Below, piece after piece: positions 56,302-64,000 of a stretch of 64,000 nucleotides of DNA. Position 1 is the first letter of the stretch. Each line of letters begins with the position of its first letter. The notes under the pieces were generated by a model that searched no databases, was not told where the DNA came from, and saw nothing but the letters and a program-made list of their open reading frames with translations. A program made the translations under genes and the position numbers. The DNA lies in contig JAJNBJ010000014.1 in assembly GCA_021155965.1 (NCBI GenBank), positions 55,483-119,482 of the forward strand, written 5' to 3'. Source of the DNA: Flavipsychrobacter sp. (GTDB lineage: Bacteria; Bacteroidota; Bacteroidia; Chitinophagales; Chitinophagaceae).

Positions 56302-56309
56302 CAAAGGTA
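56302..56309 (-). promoter_or_regulatory. -7 element of hemW
   Basis: The minus strand reads TACCTTTG followed by TAACG and the ATG; the 5-nt gap predicts a leaderless mRNA. No clear -33 was found. Confidence 0.5.
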
Positions 56310-56474
56310 TGGTAATCAATAAAATCAGGCCACACATATGCGTAAAATAGTTGTATTGAGTAAATTTTAACAGGTTTTATTCCCTCGTTAGGGGTCAAAG
56401 TCGTACTTTTACAACCCCGCAACATATTTTTTTACAGTGCATTGGTATTTTTTGTAGAGAAAAAAATAGAGCGT

Positions 56475-56972
56475 ATGATCATAACAAAACTAAAGAGGAA
56501 TTTACTGGTACTGGGGTTGATGGCAATGTCGCTTACTGCAAGTGCGCAGAATAAGTCGTACATCAACAACCACAAGGTATTAGCCACTATACTTGGCGAG
56601 ACCTATGGCATACCTGCCTCATTGATACTGGCGGTTGCTGCTATAGAATCATCAGGTGGCAAAGGGCCTGCAGCAAGGGTGTTGAATAACCACTTTGGCA
56701 TAGAAGGCAAAAACAGCTTTTCATCAAAAAAAGGTTTCAAGAGCCGTTACAAAGAATATGCTAACGAGTGGGCTTCTTATCTTGACTTTTGCCAGCTGCT
56801 TACCCGTAAACGTTTTTACCAGAAGCTGAAAGGTAACGAGAATGCTGCTTTGTGGGTTAAAGCGATGAAAAACGCTCACTATTCTGAAGTTCCTGAAGAG
56901 TGGGAGCAGAAGATAATGAGTGTGCTGGTGAAGATAAAAATGCCATCGGTACCATTATTGGCAGTAGAATAA
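56475..56972 (+). CDS. secreted glucosaminidase-domain protein (GH73-like)
   Basis: A 165-residue exported protein. ATG 56475 gives signal peptide MIITKLKRNLLVLGLMAMSL ending ASAQ. The rest is a single GH73-type domain: ILGETYGIPASLILAVAAIE with the catalytic Glu in AAIESSGG, then LNNHFGIEGKN and YANEWASYLDFCQLL. It is the shorter relative of the LysM protein at 16722. It likely cuts the MurNAc-GlcNAc backbone in the periplasm. No LysM is present, so binding must be by the domain itself. It ends at a strong terminator. Confidence 0.87.
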   Translation: MIITKLKRNLLVLGLMAMSLTASAQNKSYINNHKVLATILGETYGIPASLILAVAAIESSGGKGPAARVLNNHFGIEGKNSFSSKKGFKSRYKEYANEWASYLDFCQLLTRKRFYQKLKGNENAALWVKAMKNAHYSEVPEEWEQKIMSVLVKIKMPSVPLLAVE

Positions 56973-56990
56973 ACTATAACTGTGAATATT

Positions 56991-57024
56991 AAAAGGAAGG
57001 CTGCCCATGGGCAGCCTTCCTTTT
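56991..57024. terminator. bidirectional terminator, 34-bp perfect palindrome
   Basis: AAAAGGAAGGCTGCCCA (56991-57007) is followed at once by its exact reverse complement (57008-57024) and more T. It lies between two convergent genes and can serve both. Confidence 0.9.
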
Positions 57025-57037
57025 TTAAGCCTGATCA

Positions 57038-57433
57038 TTATTTACCATCGGGAATGGAGTGCAGGCCAATATTATTGCCTTCCGTATCAATAAAGAAAGC
57101 CATATAGCCTATATCATCGCTGATCTTTGTTTTAGGCATAACGACTTTACCTCCTGCGGCTTCAACTTTGCCCAGCGCTACGCCAAGGTCAGGATTGCCG
57201 TTGAAGTAGATCTTTGTGCCATCTGCGCTGGGTTTGTGCATATCGCTCTGGCAGAGTCCGCCTGATACCTTACCGTTCATATTCTCAGCCGGGAAAAAGG
57301 TCATCTTCATGCCCATCATATCTACGACATCACCCATTTTGATGTCGAAAATAGTTTCATAGAATTTTGTTGCCCTGGTGATATCGCTTACAGATACTTC
57401 GAACCAGTTGATGATGTTTACGTTGCTGTCCAT
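57038..57433 (-). CDS. VOC superfamily (glyoxalase/bleomycin-resistance-like) protein
   Basis: A 131-residue protein with two beta-alpha-beta-beta-beta halves: INWFEVSVSDITRATKFYET, MMGMKMTFFPAENM, then the second module GNPDLGVALGKVEAAGGKVV and YMAFFIDTEGNNIGLHSIPD. This is the VOC fold used for metal-dependent lyases, dioxygenases and antibiotic-binding proteins. A Glu of the last GN-x-x-GLHS strand may bind metal, but the usual first His is replaced. Substrate unknown. It faces the lysozyme-like gene across the strong terminator. Confidence 0.88.
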   Translation of the reverse strand: MDSNVNIINWFEVSVSDITRATKFYETIFDIKMGDVVDMMGMKMTFFPAENMNGKVSGGLCQSDMHKPSADGTKIYFNGNPDLGVALGKVEAAGGKVVMPKTKISDDIGYMAFFIDTEGNNIGLHSIPDGK

Positions 57434-57570
57434 ATATAAATGTGTTTTGGACTTTAAAAGTAATAGGGAGAATCCTTAAAAAGACTTAACAGATGCTATT
57501 TTAGTGTTAATAAGTAATGAATACCTATTTTTAGGGTCTAGGCGGGGTGCAGGCTATAAAATAGATAGGT

Positions 57571-58512
57571 ATGTCAATATCAAAATACAAGATTTTTACT
57601 TTGTCTGTAACGTGTATCCCTGCATGGGTATGCGCATTCCTGGCTACAAATGTGTATAGAGAGTATGCTTTGGGATTATTTGCCTGGTTGCCATTTGTAT
57701 TCGGGGTAGCGGTTACGCTGATCTATGGATATAAAAATGAAGGGATCGCAAAAAGACAGCTTCGCAATCTATCTTATCTCGCATTGTTGTTATTTTCATT
57801 GGGGTTGTTAGCTTTTGCATGGGAAGGTATTATCTGTATTATAATGGCTGCACCCATCGGCCTATTTTTTACTTGGCTTGGATACAGGTTGGGATATTGG
57901 ATATTAAGAACGAAACTAAAACAGCGAACAGCTACTATTGTAGTTCTGATGTTTGTATCTGTTCCGTGCCTTGTGGCGTTTGAACATTCAATACATGATG
58001 ATGAAGCAATTCGTTCGGTGACTACGAGTATAGAAATAGATGCGAGCCCGGAGACGGTGTGGAAGCATGTGGTCGTTTTTCCGCGTTTGCAAGAGCCGAC
58101 CGAGTTTATTTTTAAAACAGGTATTGCCTACCCTGTGGATGCAACGATAGATGGACAAGGTGTAGGCGCTATAAGGCATTGTAATTTTTCGACAGGGAGC
58201 TTTACGGAACCTATAACAGTGTGGGAGGAACCAAGACTATTAAAGTTCTCGGTTGTGGACCAACCTGAGCCGATGAAGGAACTTAGTCCATATGATATCC
58301 ATCCCAATCACCTGCATGGGTACTGGGTATCGAAGGAAGGGCAATTCAATCTTGTTGCGTTGCCTAACGGACGTACGAGGTTAGAAGGGACCACATGGTA
58401 TGTAAATAAGATCAAACCTGCTGTTTACTGGACGATATGGAGCGACCATATAGTTCATAAGATACATAATCGAGTACTGGCGCATATAAAATTGAATGCT
58501 GAAAAGCATTAA
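57571..58512 (+). CDS. membrane-anchored SRPBCC-domain protein
   Basis: A 313-residue protein. The first 145 residues form about four to five transmembrane helices; the remainder is an SRPBCC/START-like domain (SVTTSIEIDASPETVWKHVV, then RLLKFSVVDQPEPMKELSPY and GRTRLEGTTWYVNKIKPAVY, WTIWSDHIVHKIHNRVL). SRPBCC domains bind hydrophobic ligands in a deep cavity. The fusion to membrane helices suggests action on a lipid or isoprenoid in the inner membrane. The next two genes (idi and another SRPBCC protein) support an isoprenoid context. A degenerate CCCTTTAGGG-type motif (near 57529-57546) precedes it. Confidence 0.8.
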   Translation: MSISKYKIFTLSVTCIPAWVCAFLATNVYREYALGLFAWLPFVFGVAVTLIYGYKNEGIAKRQLRNLSYLALLLFSLGLLAFAWEGIICIIMAAPIGLFFTWLGYRLGYWILRTKLKQRTATIVVLMFVSVPCLVAFEHSIHDDEAIRSVTTSIEIDASPETVWKHVVVFPRLQEPTEFIFKTGIAYPVDATIDGQGVGAIRHCNFSTGSFTEPITVWEEPRLLKFSVVDQPEPMKELSPYDIHPNHLHGYWVSKEGQFNLVALPNGRTRLEGTTWYVNKIKPAVYWTIWSDHIVHKIHNRVLAHIKLNAEKH

Positions 58513-58545
58513 TATTGCAATAGATCGTAATGCTGATGATGAAGT

Positions 58546-59070
58546 ATGGAATACGTTGTACTGGTTGATGAAAAGGATAATGAGACGGGAGTAATGGAAA
58601 AGCTGGAAGCCCACCGTGAAGGAAAGCTGCATAGGGCGGTTTCGGTATTTATATTCAATTCTAAGAATGAGATGCTGCTGCAGCAGCGTGCGGCTGGCAA
58701 GTATCATTCGGGCGGGTTATGGACCAATGCCTGCTGCAGCCATCCCCGGCAGGGGGAAAGCGTTTATTATGCTGCCATACGAAGGTTGTACGAGGAAATG
58801 GGGCTGAAGTGTGCATTGGTGGAAATATTCAGTTTTGTTTATAAAGCACACCTTGACAATGATCTTACTGAACATGAATTTGACCATGTATTTACAGGAG
58901 TTGCGGATGCGATACCTGTACCGGATAGCACAGAAGTGGCACAATGGAAATATATGAGCTTAAGCCAGTTGGAGGCGGATGTCAGGGATCATCCTGAACA
59001 TTATACCGAATGGTTTAAGATATGCCTGAGAGACAGGCGCAAAGAATTGTTCGATAAACAGCATTCATGA
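58546..59070 (+). CDS. idi: isopentenyl-diphosphate delta-isomerase, type 1
   Basis: A 174-residue Nudix-fold enzyme interconverting IPP and DMAPP. VVLVDEKDNETGVMEKLEAH and LHRAVSVFIFNSKNEMLLQQ are the usual opening; the active-site Cys lies in GGLWTNACCSHPRQGE, and the Nudix-like RRLYEEMG and the Glu in LTEHEFDHVFTG bind the metal. Length fits bacterial Idi. Its stop overlaps the next ATG by 4 nt. In Bacteroidota idi often lies near carotenoid genes; here only SRPBCC proteins flank it. Confidence 0.94.
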   Translation: MEYVVLVDEKDNETGVMEKLEAHREGKLHRAVSVFIFNSKNEMLLQQRAAGKYHSGGLWTNACCSHPRQGESVYYAAIRRLYEEMGLKCALVEIFSFVYKAHLDNDLTEHEFDHVFTGVADAIPVPDSTEVAQWKYMSLSQLEADVRDHPEHYTEWFKICLRDRRKELFDKQHS

Positions 59071-59537
59071 AAAGATTCCACTTTCAGGCTGAGACCTTTC
59101 TTCCTATTTCGGTTAATGAGACGTGGGATTTTTTCTCGCTCGCTACCAATCTGGAAAAGATCACCCCGCCAGACGTAGGGTTTGAGACACTAACCAAATT
59201 AGGGAATACCCGTCTGCGTAATGGATTGAAGATAAAGTACAAACTAAGGCCGTTGCTGAACATCCCTTTAAATTGGGAGACGGAAATAATGCAGGTAAAT
59301 GCCCCATACATGTTTATGGATAAGCAGCTAAAAGGACCGTATGCCTTTTGGGAGCATACACATACATTTGCCGAGGCTACAGGAGGGACGAAGATGACAG
59401 ATAGCATTACTTATGCGATGCCTGCGGGATGGCTCGGTATTTTTATGCACAGCCTTGTGATAAAGAAAAAGCTGGTGCAAATTTTTCAATACAGGGAACA
59501 GGTTTTGAGGCAGTTATTTGGTGAATACCGGGGATAA
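59067..59537 (+). CDS. SRPBCC family cyclase/dehydrase-like protein
   Basis: A 156-residue single-domain SRPBCC protein: FHFQAETFLPISVNETWDFF, LATNLEKITPPDVGFETLTK, GLKIKYKLRPLLNIPLNWET, and the C-terminal helix IKKKLVQIFQYREQVLRQLF. It is the COG4276-type cell-division/polyketide-cyclase-like family often found beside carotenoid biosynthesis genes in Bacteroidota, with unknown reaction. Translational coupling to idi suggests work on an isoprenoid intermediate. It does not carry a signal peptide. Confidence 0.87.
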   Translation: MKRFHFQAETFLPISVNETWDFFSLATNLEKITPPDVGFETLTKLGNTRLRNGLKIKYKLRPLLNIPLNWETEIMQVNAPYMFMDKQLKGPYAFWEHTHTFAEATGGTKMTDSITYAMPAGWLGIFMHSLVIKKKLVQIFQYREQVLRQLFGEYRG

Positions 59538-59606
59538 CAGAAGGTAATCAATTGTTAAGGCACGTGGAATAATTATATGTACATACATATTTAAACCTTA
59601 AAAGGA

Positions 59607-59614
59607 TATTTTTG
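59607..59614 (+). promoter_or_regulatory. -7 element of the TonB-type barrel gene
   Basis: TATTTTTG matches TAnnTTTG, 23 nt before ATG 59638; no TTG -33 at the right spacing. Confidence 0.45.
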
Positions 59615-59637
59615 TCAAATAAACCATCACTGCTGAT

Positions 59638-62505
59638 ATGTTTTTAAGGATTACTATTTGGTTATTGCTTTTTTCGTTCAGCGGGTTTTCGCAAACATAT
59701 AATATTACCGGCCGTGTTATTGATGATAAGGATACCGGCTCTCTCATAGGTGTTACCGTAATTATTACCAAACCTGCAGATACTACTTTTAAGACCGGAA
59801 CTATTACAGATGCAGATGGTAATTTCCAGATAGCGGGTTTAGCACCGGGGCAATATGCATTACGGTTTGAATACATTAGTTATACACAGGCAAATAGGCC
59901 TGTGAATATTGCAGATGGTGATGTGCATGTGGGTACGATAAAGATGAAGTCGAAAGCGACGGAGCTGAAGGGTGTGACGGTGACAGAGCAACAACTTCGT
60001 GCACAGCAGAAGGGGGATACGTCGCAATTCAATGCAGGGGCTTTTAAAACAAATCCAGATGCAAGTGCTGAAGACCTTATTAGTAAAATGCCCGGTGTGA
60101 CCTCTGACAATACAGGTGTGAAAGTAAATGGTGAAGCCGTGCAGCAAGTGTATGTGGATGGCAAGCCGTTTTTTGGTACAGATCCGTCGCTGGCGCTGAA
60201 AAATCTGCCGTCTGAAATAATTGATAAGATACAAGTGTTTGATAAGCTGAGCGACCAGGCAAATTTTACCGGGTTTGATGACGGAAGCGGGCAGAAAACA
60301 TTGAACATCATTACTAAAAGGGGAAAGAACGAAGGCGTATTTGGCAAAGTGTATGCGGGTTATGGGACTGATGAACGTTACCAGGCAGGTGGCAACCTGA
60401 ACATTTTTAAAGGCGACCGGAGGATAACGATACTGGGCATGTCGAATAATATAAACCAACAGAATTTTTCTTCAGAGGACCTTTTGGGTGTATCTAGCGC
60501 AAGCAGTGGCAGAAACAGGGGTGGCAGCAGGGGAGACCGTGGTGGCGGCTGGAGTGGTGGCAGGGGAGGTGGAGGTAATCCATCGGATAATTTCATGATA
60601 GGGCAGCAGGGAGGGATTACGACAACGCATTCATTAGGTTTGAATTACAGCGACAACTGGGGCAAAAAAATGAAGGTGAGCGGCAGCTATTTCTTTAACA
60701 GTACTGATAATGGAAATACAACAGACATTGTAAGAAACTACTTTACTGCCACTAGTGGCAGCACTAGTGGCGAGAATGTTTATCGTGAGACTTTTTCGTC
60801 TACAGCGAGCAATATGAACCACAGGTTGAACTTGAGATTTGAGTACACGATCGATTCATTCAACACTATAACATTCACTCCCGGCATCAGTTTTCAACAG
60901 AATAGCAATACCAATAATACAGATGCTAACACCAGAATTGGCGATATACTATACAGTACTACAAAAGTGCATGCCACTGCTGATAACAGTGGTTATAATT
61001 CAACCAATAACCTGCTGATACAACATAAATTCAAAAAACCGCGCAGGACCATATCACTGAATATAAACGGTGGCGCTAATGCAAAGACCGGGACCGGTAC
61101 TTATGTTTCTGAAAATGTATTTGTTGCAGATACCCTTACGATACCTAGAGATCAGAATAGTACCCTGGACAATAGCGGTTACAATGTTTCACCCAATGTA
61201 TCTTATACCGAACCGATTGGAAAGAATGGCCAGCTGATGGGGAACTATAATCCCTCGTATACGTATAGCTCTATAGATAAAAGAACCTATGATGGTATTG
61301 TACTTAATGATACATTCTCGAATACCTACAATAATACTTATATCACGCAGAAGGGTGGGCTTAGTTACAGGATAAGCGATAAGGTGTATACGTTCAACGT
61401 AGGGGCTAATGTGCAATATGCAACCTTGCATGGTGACCAGACTTACCCCAGGCTGCTTATGATAGACAGGAACTTTACCAATGTACTGCCTAATGCGTTT
61501 TTCAATCGCCGGTATGACGATGGGCGTAACCTGCGCATTATGTACCGCACCAATACGCATGCACCGTCTATAAGCCAGTTGCAGAATGTGCTTGATATCA
61601 GTAACCCTATCTTGCTAAAGACCGGTAATGCAGACCTGAAGCAGGATTATGAACATAGTTTTATTGTGCGCTATGGAGCAACAAAATCGAAAACCGCGCG
61701 TAGTTTCCATTTGAACCTGTATACCAACTACATTACTGATTATGTAGGCAATGCAACAATAATTGCTAACAGGGCAGATACCATATTTGTAGATAAAAAT
61801 GACACTATAACTTTAAGAAAAGGCAGCCAGCTTAGCAGGCCCGAGAATATGGATGGCTATATGAGTGGCAGGCTTTTTCTTACTTATGGATTGCCTGTGC
61901 CATTCATCAAATGTAACCTTAACCTGAGCGGAGGGTTTAACTATGCACGCATACCCGGCAGAATAAACGGTTTGAATAATTTTTCTGACAATTACATACC
62001 ATCGGGAGGCGTAGTGCTGAGCAGCAACATAAGCGAGAAATTAGACTTTACACTATCTTACTTTGGGAGCTATAATATAGTAAAGAATACCTACCAGTCG
62101 CAGTCTAATAACAACTATTATAACCACACGGCGTCGCTGCGATTTAACTGGCTATTCCTGAAACATTTTGTATTGAATACCACCATCACCGAGAATTACT
62201 ATACAGCCTTTGACAATGCTGCTGACCAGAACTTCTTTTTATGGAATGCTTACCTGGGATATAAATTCCTGAAAAATGATGCAATGGAAGCCCGTGTATT
62301 GGTCTATGATATACTGAACCAGAACAGTAGTATCAGCCGTACGGTAACTGAAACTTATATTGAGAACAGTGTGACACAAGTGCTGAAGCAATACTTTATG
62401 TTCCAGCTTACTTATACTATCCGCAACTTTAAGGGTAGTATGACAATGCCCGTAGATGACAAAGGTGGTGACAGTCGCCCAACACGCGACCGTAACCGGC
62501 AATAA
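59638..62505 (+). CDS. outer-membrane beta-barrel protein with carboxypeptidase-like plug (TonB-receptor-like)
   Basis: A 955-residue outer-membrane protein. A signal peptide (to FSQ, residue 19) precedes a carboxypeptidase-regulatory-like domain (YNITGRVIDDKDTGSLIGVT, then TITDADGNFQIAGLAPGQYA). The plug follows (DASAEDLISKMPGVTSDNTG, VKVNGEAVQQVYVDGKPFFG), then a large OMP_b-brl_3-type barrel ending FQLTYTIRNFKG and a charged Arg/Asp tail. Residues 294-322 are an unusual Gly/Arg-rich insert (GRNRGGSRGDRGGG...). No TonB box is evident, so energy coupling is uncertain. Ligand unknown; no SusD partner is adjacent. Confidence 0.9.
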   Translation: MFLRITIWLLLFSFSGFSQTYNITGRVIDDKDTGSLIGVTVIITKPADTTFKTGTITDADGNFQIAGLAPGQYALRFEYISYTQANRPVNIADGDVHVGTIKMKSKATELKGVTVTEQQLRAQQKGDTSQFNAGAFKTNPDASAEDLISKMPGVTSDNTGVKVNGEAVQQVYVDGKPFFGTDPSLALKNLPSEIIDKIQVFDKLSDQANFTGFDDGSGQKTLNIITKRGKNEGVFGKVYAGYGTDERYQAGGNLNIFKGDRRITILGMSNNINQQNFSSEDLLGVSSASSGRNRGGSRGDRGGGWSGGRGGGGNPSDNFMIGQQGGITTTHSLGLNYSDNWGKKMKVSGSYFFNSTDNGNTTDIVRNYFTATSGSTSGENVYRETFSSTASNMNHRLNLRFEYTIDSFNTITFTPGISFQQNSNTNNTDANTRIGDILYSTTKVHATADNSGYNSTNNLLIQHKFKKPRRTISLNINGGANAKTGTGTYVSENVFVADTLTIPRDQNSTLDNSGYNVSPNVSYTEPIGKNGQLMGNYNPSYTYSSIDKRTYDGIVLNDTFSNTYNNTYITQKGGLSYRISDKVYTFNVGANVQYATLHGDQTYPRLLMIDRNFTNVLPNAFFNRRYDDGRNLRIMYRTNTHAPSISQLQNVLDISNPILLKTGNADLKQDYEHSFIVRYGATKSKTARSFHLNLYTNYITDYVGNATIIANRADTIFVDKNDTITLRKGSQLSRPENMDGYMSGRLFLTYGLPVPFIKCNLNLSGGFNYARIPGRINGLNNFSDNYIPSGGVVLSSNISEKLDFTLSYFGSYNIVKNTYQSQSNNNYYNHTASLRFNWLFLKHFVLNTTITENYYTAFDNAADQNFFLWNAYLGYKFLKNDAMEARVLVYDILNQNSSISRTVTETYIENSVTQVLKQYFMFQLTYTIRNFKGSMTMPVDDKGGDSRPTRDRNRQ

Positions 62506-62510
62506 AAGAA

Positions 62511-62534
62511 GTAGAGGGGATGCATCCCCTCTAC
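62511..62534. terminator. 24-bp perfect palindrome between convergent genes
   Basis: GTAGAGGGGATG (62511-62522) is followed by its exact reverse complement (62523-62534). It lies between the barrel gene and fbaB stops but lacks a T-run, so its role as terminator is only likely. Confidence 0.5.
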
Positions 62535-62555
62535 GAAATATAATACTGTAATTTA

Positions 62556-63611
62556 TTAGGCTATTGTAACTGAGCTATCCAGGTAAACGTCCTGTATGGT
62601 GTTCAGCAGGTCTATGCCCTGACCCATTGGCTTCTGGAAGGCTTTGCGGCCGCTGATAAGGCCCATACCACCTGCGCGCTTGTTCACTACCGCTGTCATT
62701 ACAGCTTCTGCCATATCTGTAGCGCCTTTAGATTCACCGCCGGAGTTGATGAGACCTACACGGCCCATGTAGCAGTTAGCCACCTGGTAGCGGCAAAGAT
62801 CGATCGGGTGATCTGTGGTCAGCTTTTCGTAAACCGATTTGTGGGTCTTGCCAAAATTAAGCGCAGTGTATCCACCATTGTTTGATGGTAATTTTTGCTT
62901 GATGATGTCTGCCTGTATAGTTACGCCCAGGTGATTTGCCTGGCCGGTAAGATCGGCGGCAGTGTGATAGTCAACGCCATCTTTCTTGAAGCCGCTGTTG
63001 CGCAGGTAGCACCACAGTACTGTAGCCATACCCAGCTCGTGTGCATATTCAAATGCTTTAGCCACTTCCACTATCTGGCGTGCGCTTTCGTCAGAGCCAT
63101 AGTAAATGGTAGCACCTACTGCAACCGCACCCATGTTCCATGCGTCTTTAATAGTGCCGAACATGATCTGGTCGAACTTATTGGGGTAGCTAATGAATTC
63201 GTTATGATTCACCTTTACAATGAAAGGTATTTTGTGTGCGTATTTGCGGGCAACTGCACCAAGAACGCCGTAGGTAGATGCAACGGCATTGCAACCACCT
63301 TCTACAGCAAGCTTCACGATATTCTCAGGATCGAAATAAATTGGATTTGGAGCGAATGAAGCACCGCCGCTGTGCTCTATGCCCTGATCGACAGGAAGGA
63401 TAGATACATAGCCTGTACCACCAAGGCGGCCGTGGTCCATGATGCTGCTGATGCTGCGGAGGGTTTGTATGTTGCGGTTAGATTGTAACCAGTTGTCATC
63501 GAGGTGAGCCGGTGATGGGGTGTGGATAGAAGATTTGTCAATAGAAAGGCATTTGTGGTCGAGGTAATACCCGGCCTTGTCGCCCAGTAACTCTTGAATT
63601 TTATTTGACAT
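62556..63611 (-). CDS. fbaB: class I fructose-bisphosphate aldolase (FbaB/DhnA type)
   Basis: A 351-residue Schiff-base aldolase cleaving fructose 1,6-bisphosphate to triose phosphates. [24 protein letters not shown] segments ([20 protein letters not shown]), [20 protein letters not shown] and [20 protein letters not shown] mark the DhnA family. [17 protein letters not shown] and [16 protein letters not shown] follow, giving the Lys and phosphate-binding loops. Length and sequence closely match homologues common in Bacteroidota. It is monocistronic with its own -7 box (63637-63644). Confidence 0.95.
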   Translation of the reverse strand: MSNKIQELLGDKAGYYLDHKCLSIDKSSIHTPSPAHLDDNWLQSNRNIQTLRSISSIMDHGRLGGTGYVSILPVDQGIEHSGGASFAPNPIYFDPENIVKLAVEGGCNAVASTYGVLGAVARKYAHKIPFIVKVNHNEFISYPNKFDQIMFGTIKDAWNMGAVAVGATIYYGSDESARQIVEVAKAFEYAHELGMATVLWCYLRNSGFKKDGVDYHTAADLTGQANHLGVTIQADIIKQKLPSNNGGYTALNFGKTHKSVYEKLTTDHPIDLCRYQVANCYMGRVGLINSGGESKGATDMAEAVMTAVVNKRAGGMGLISGRKAFQKPMGQGIDLLNTIQDVYLDSSVTIA

Positions 63612-63636
63612 ATGGTGTTATTTTTTATTTAGGGTG

Positions 63637-63644
63637 CAAAGGTA
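63637..63644 (-). promoter_or_regulatory. -7 element of fbaB
   Basis: The minus strand reads TACCTTTG, 25 nt before the fbaB ATG; no -33 TTG at the right distance. Confidence 0.5.
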
Positions 63645-64000
63645 TTTCAAAAAAGGGAAAAGAGGAAGCGGGTGTACCCGGTGAGTAGAAACAGGGTATA
63701 ATTTCCGGGATAGGCCTGTTTTGCCACATTTGGTTTTTTATATGTGGCCGGAGTGAGCCGTGGGCTTATTTTATGTGTTTTATCATAAGGTATAAAGGGG
63801 TATAAAAGGGTATAAAAGGGTATAATGCCTCGTCCTGAAATTGCTTTACACTTTGTGAGATAATCCTGTTTTTACTTTACAGGTGTTTTTGTTAGTCCTG
63901 AAAAGGTGCTTACACCTTTGAAAAGTTATACCCAAAAATATCCTTTTTTTACGTCATAGCTAACCTCCTTTTCCATTTAGTTTTTAATAATCCTTGTTGC
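63645..64000. other. non-coding region upstream of fbaB, to window end
   Basis: No ORF of note. It holds the GGTATA iterons (63770-63824), a single GGGTATAA site at 63694-63701, a CCACAT/ATGTGG hairpin (63724-63747) and AT-rich DNA. The gene to the right, if any, lies beyond the window. Confidence 0.5.
63770..63824 (+). repeat. 10-bp GGTATA iterons, right copy of the long-range inverted repeat
   Basis: GGTATA begins at 63789, 63799, 63809 and 63819, an exact 10-bp step. Positions 63770-63814 are the perfect reverse complement of 41943-41987. Confidence 0.85.

Noticed and set aside
56297..56425. 43-residue N-terminal extension of HemW
   Set aside because: A perfect TACCTTTG box lies just before ATG 56296, and the extension resembles no HemW N-terminus.
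60517..60603. Frameshift or assembly error in the barrel gene
   Set aside because: The Gly/Arg-rich stretch keeps the frame and barrel homology resumes normally on both sides.
41943..63814. Composite transposon bounded by the 45-bp inverted repeats
   Set aside because: The 22 kb between contain housekeeping genes (lepB, hemW, idi) and a tRNA, no transposase, and the repeats have no target-site duplication that I could see.

Overview
The window looks like chromosome from a Bacteroidota bacterium, most likely of the Chitinophagales (Chitinophagaceae-like). The evidence is the gene content: type IX secretion (T9SS) proteins with C-terminal sorting domains, PorP/SprF, two PorZ-like propellers, a gliding-motility type C-terminal domain, DUF3127 and DUF4836 proteins, and a SusC/TonB-type barrel. 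Promoters fit the same phylum: the -7 element TAnnTTTG recurs ahead of many genes and Shine-Dalgarno sequences are largely absent. No rRNA, insertion sequence, CRISPR array or prophage was found. There is one tRNA, tRNA-His(GUG).

Layout. 1-3.1 kb: the end of a polysaccharide flippase, a lipoprotein, and a PIN-domain toxin-antitoxin pair bracketed by two copies of the 3' end of ctaA (heme A synthase). 3.4-9.1 kb: HU-like protein, TPR protein, a 30-residue very basic protein, RNase G and PriA. 9.1-19.2 kb: metabolic and envelope genes (old yellow enzyme, Uma2, GlcD-like oxidase, sodium symporter, LOG protein, O-methyltransferase, LysM glucosaminidase, HPRT, small lipoproteins). 19.3-31 kb: yidC, tandem porZ-like genes, recO, a MurU-like nucleotidyltransferase, a PfkB kinase with a flavin reductase, a HicAB pair with a frameshifted hicA, and ykuK. 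31-37.5 kb: a 98-bp tandem repeat, then a giant T9SS substrate, its PorP/SprF partner and a response regulator. 37.7-46 kb: pssA, purS, rsmI, a second T9SS cargo, a repeat-rich intergenic region, tRNA-His, an SSB-like DUF3127 protein, DUF4836, and an S4 RNA-binding protein. 46-52 kb: two divergent GT-C membrane glycosyltransferases and a three-gene flexirubin/aryl-polyene-like operon. 52-64 kb: lepB, hemW, a lysozyme-like protein, idi with an SRPBCC protein, a TonB-type barrel and class I aldolase.

Themes. Envelope biogenesis and secretion dominate: signal peptidase I and YidC for inner-membrane export, then T9SS factors and their cargo. A second group handles nucleic acids (PriA, RecO, RNase G, HU, RsmI and an OB-fold protein with an SSB-like tail). 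Both toxin-antitoxin loci carry marks of disturbance.

The most unusual signals are non-coding. Helically phased GGTATA arrays lie at about 41.9 and 63.8 kb and share a perfect 45-bp inverted repeat 22 kb apart. A diverged ctaA tail sits beyond the PIN module. A 98-bp tandem repeat precedes the giant T9SS protein. Several -7 elements lie 4-6 nt from their start codons and predict leaderless mRNAs. No clear-cut new defence or biosynthetic system was recognised. All assignments were made by reading the sequence without database searches.
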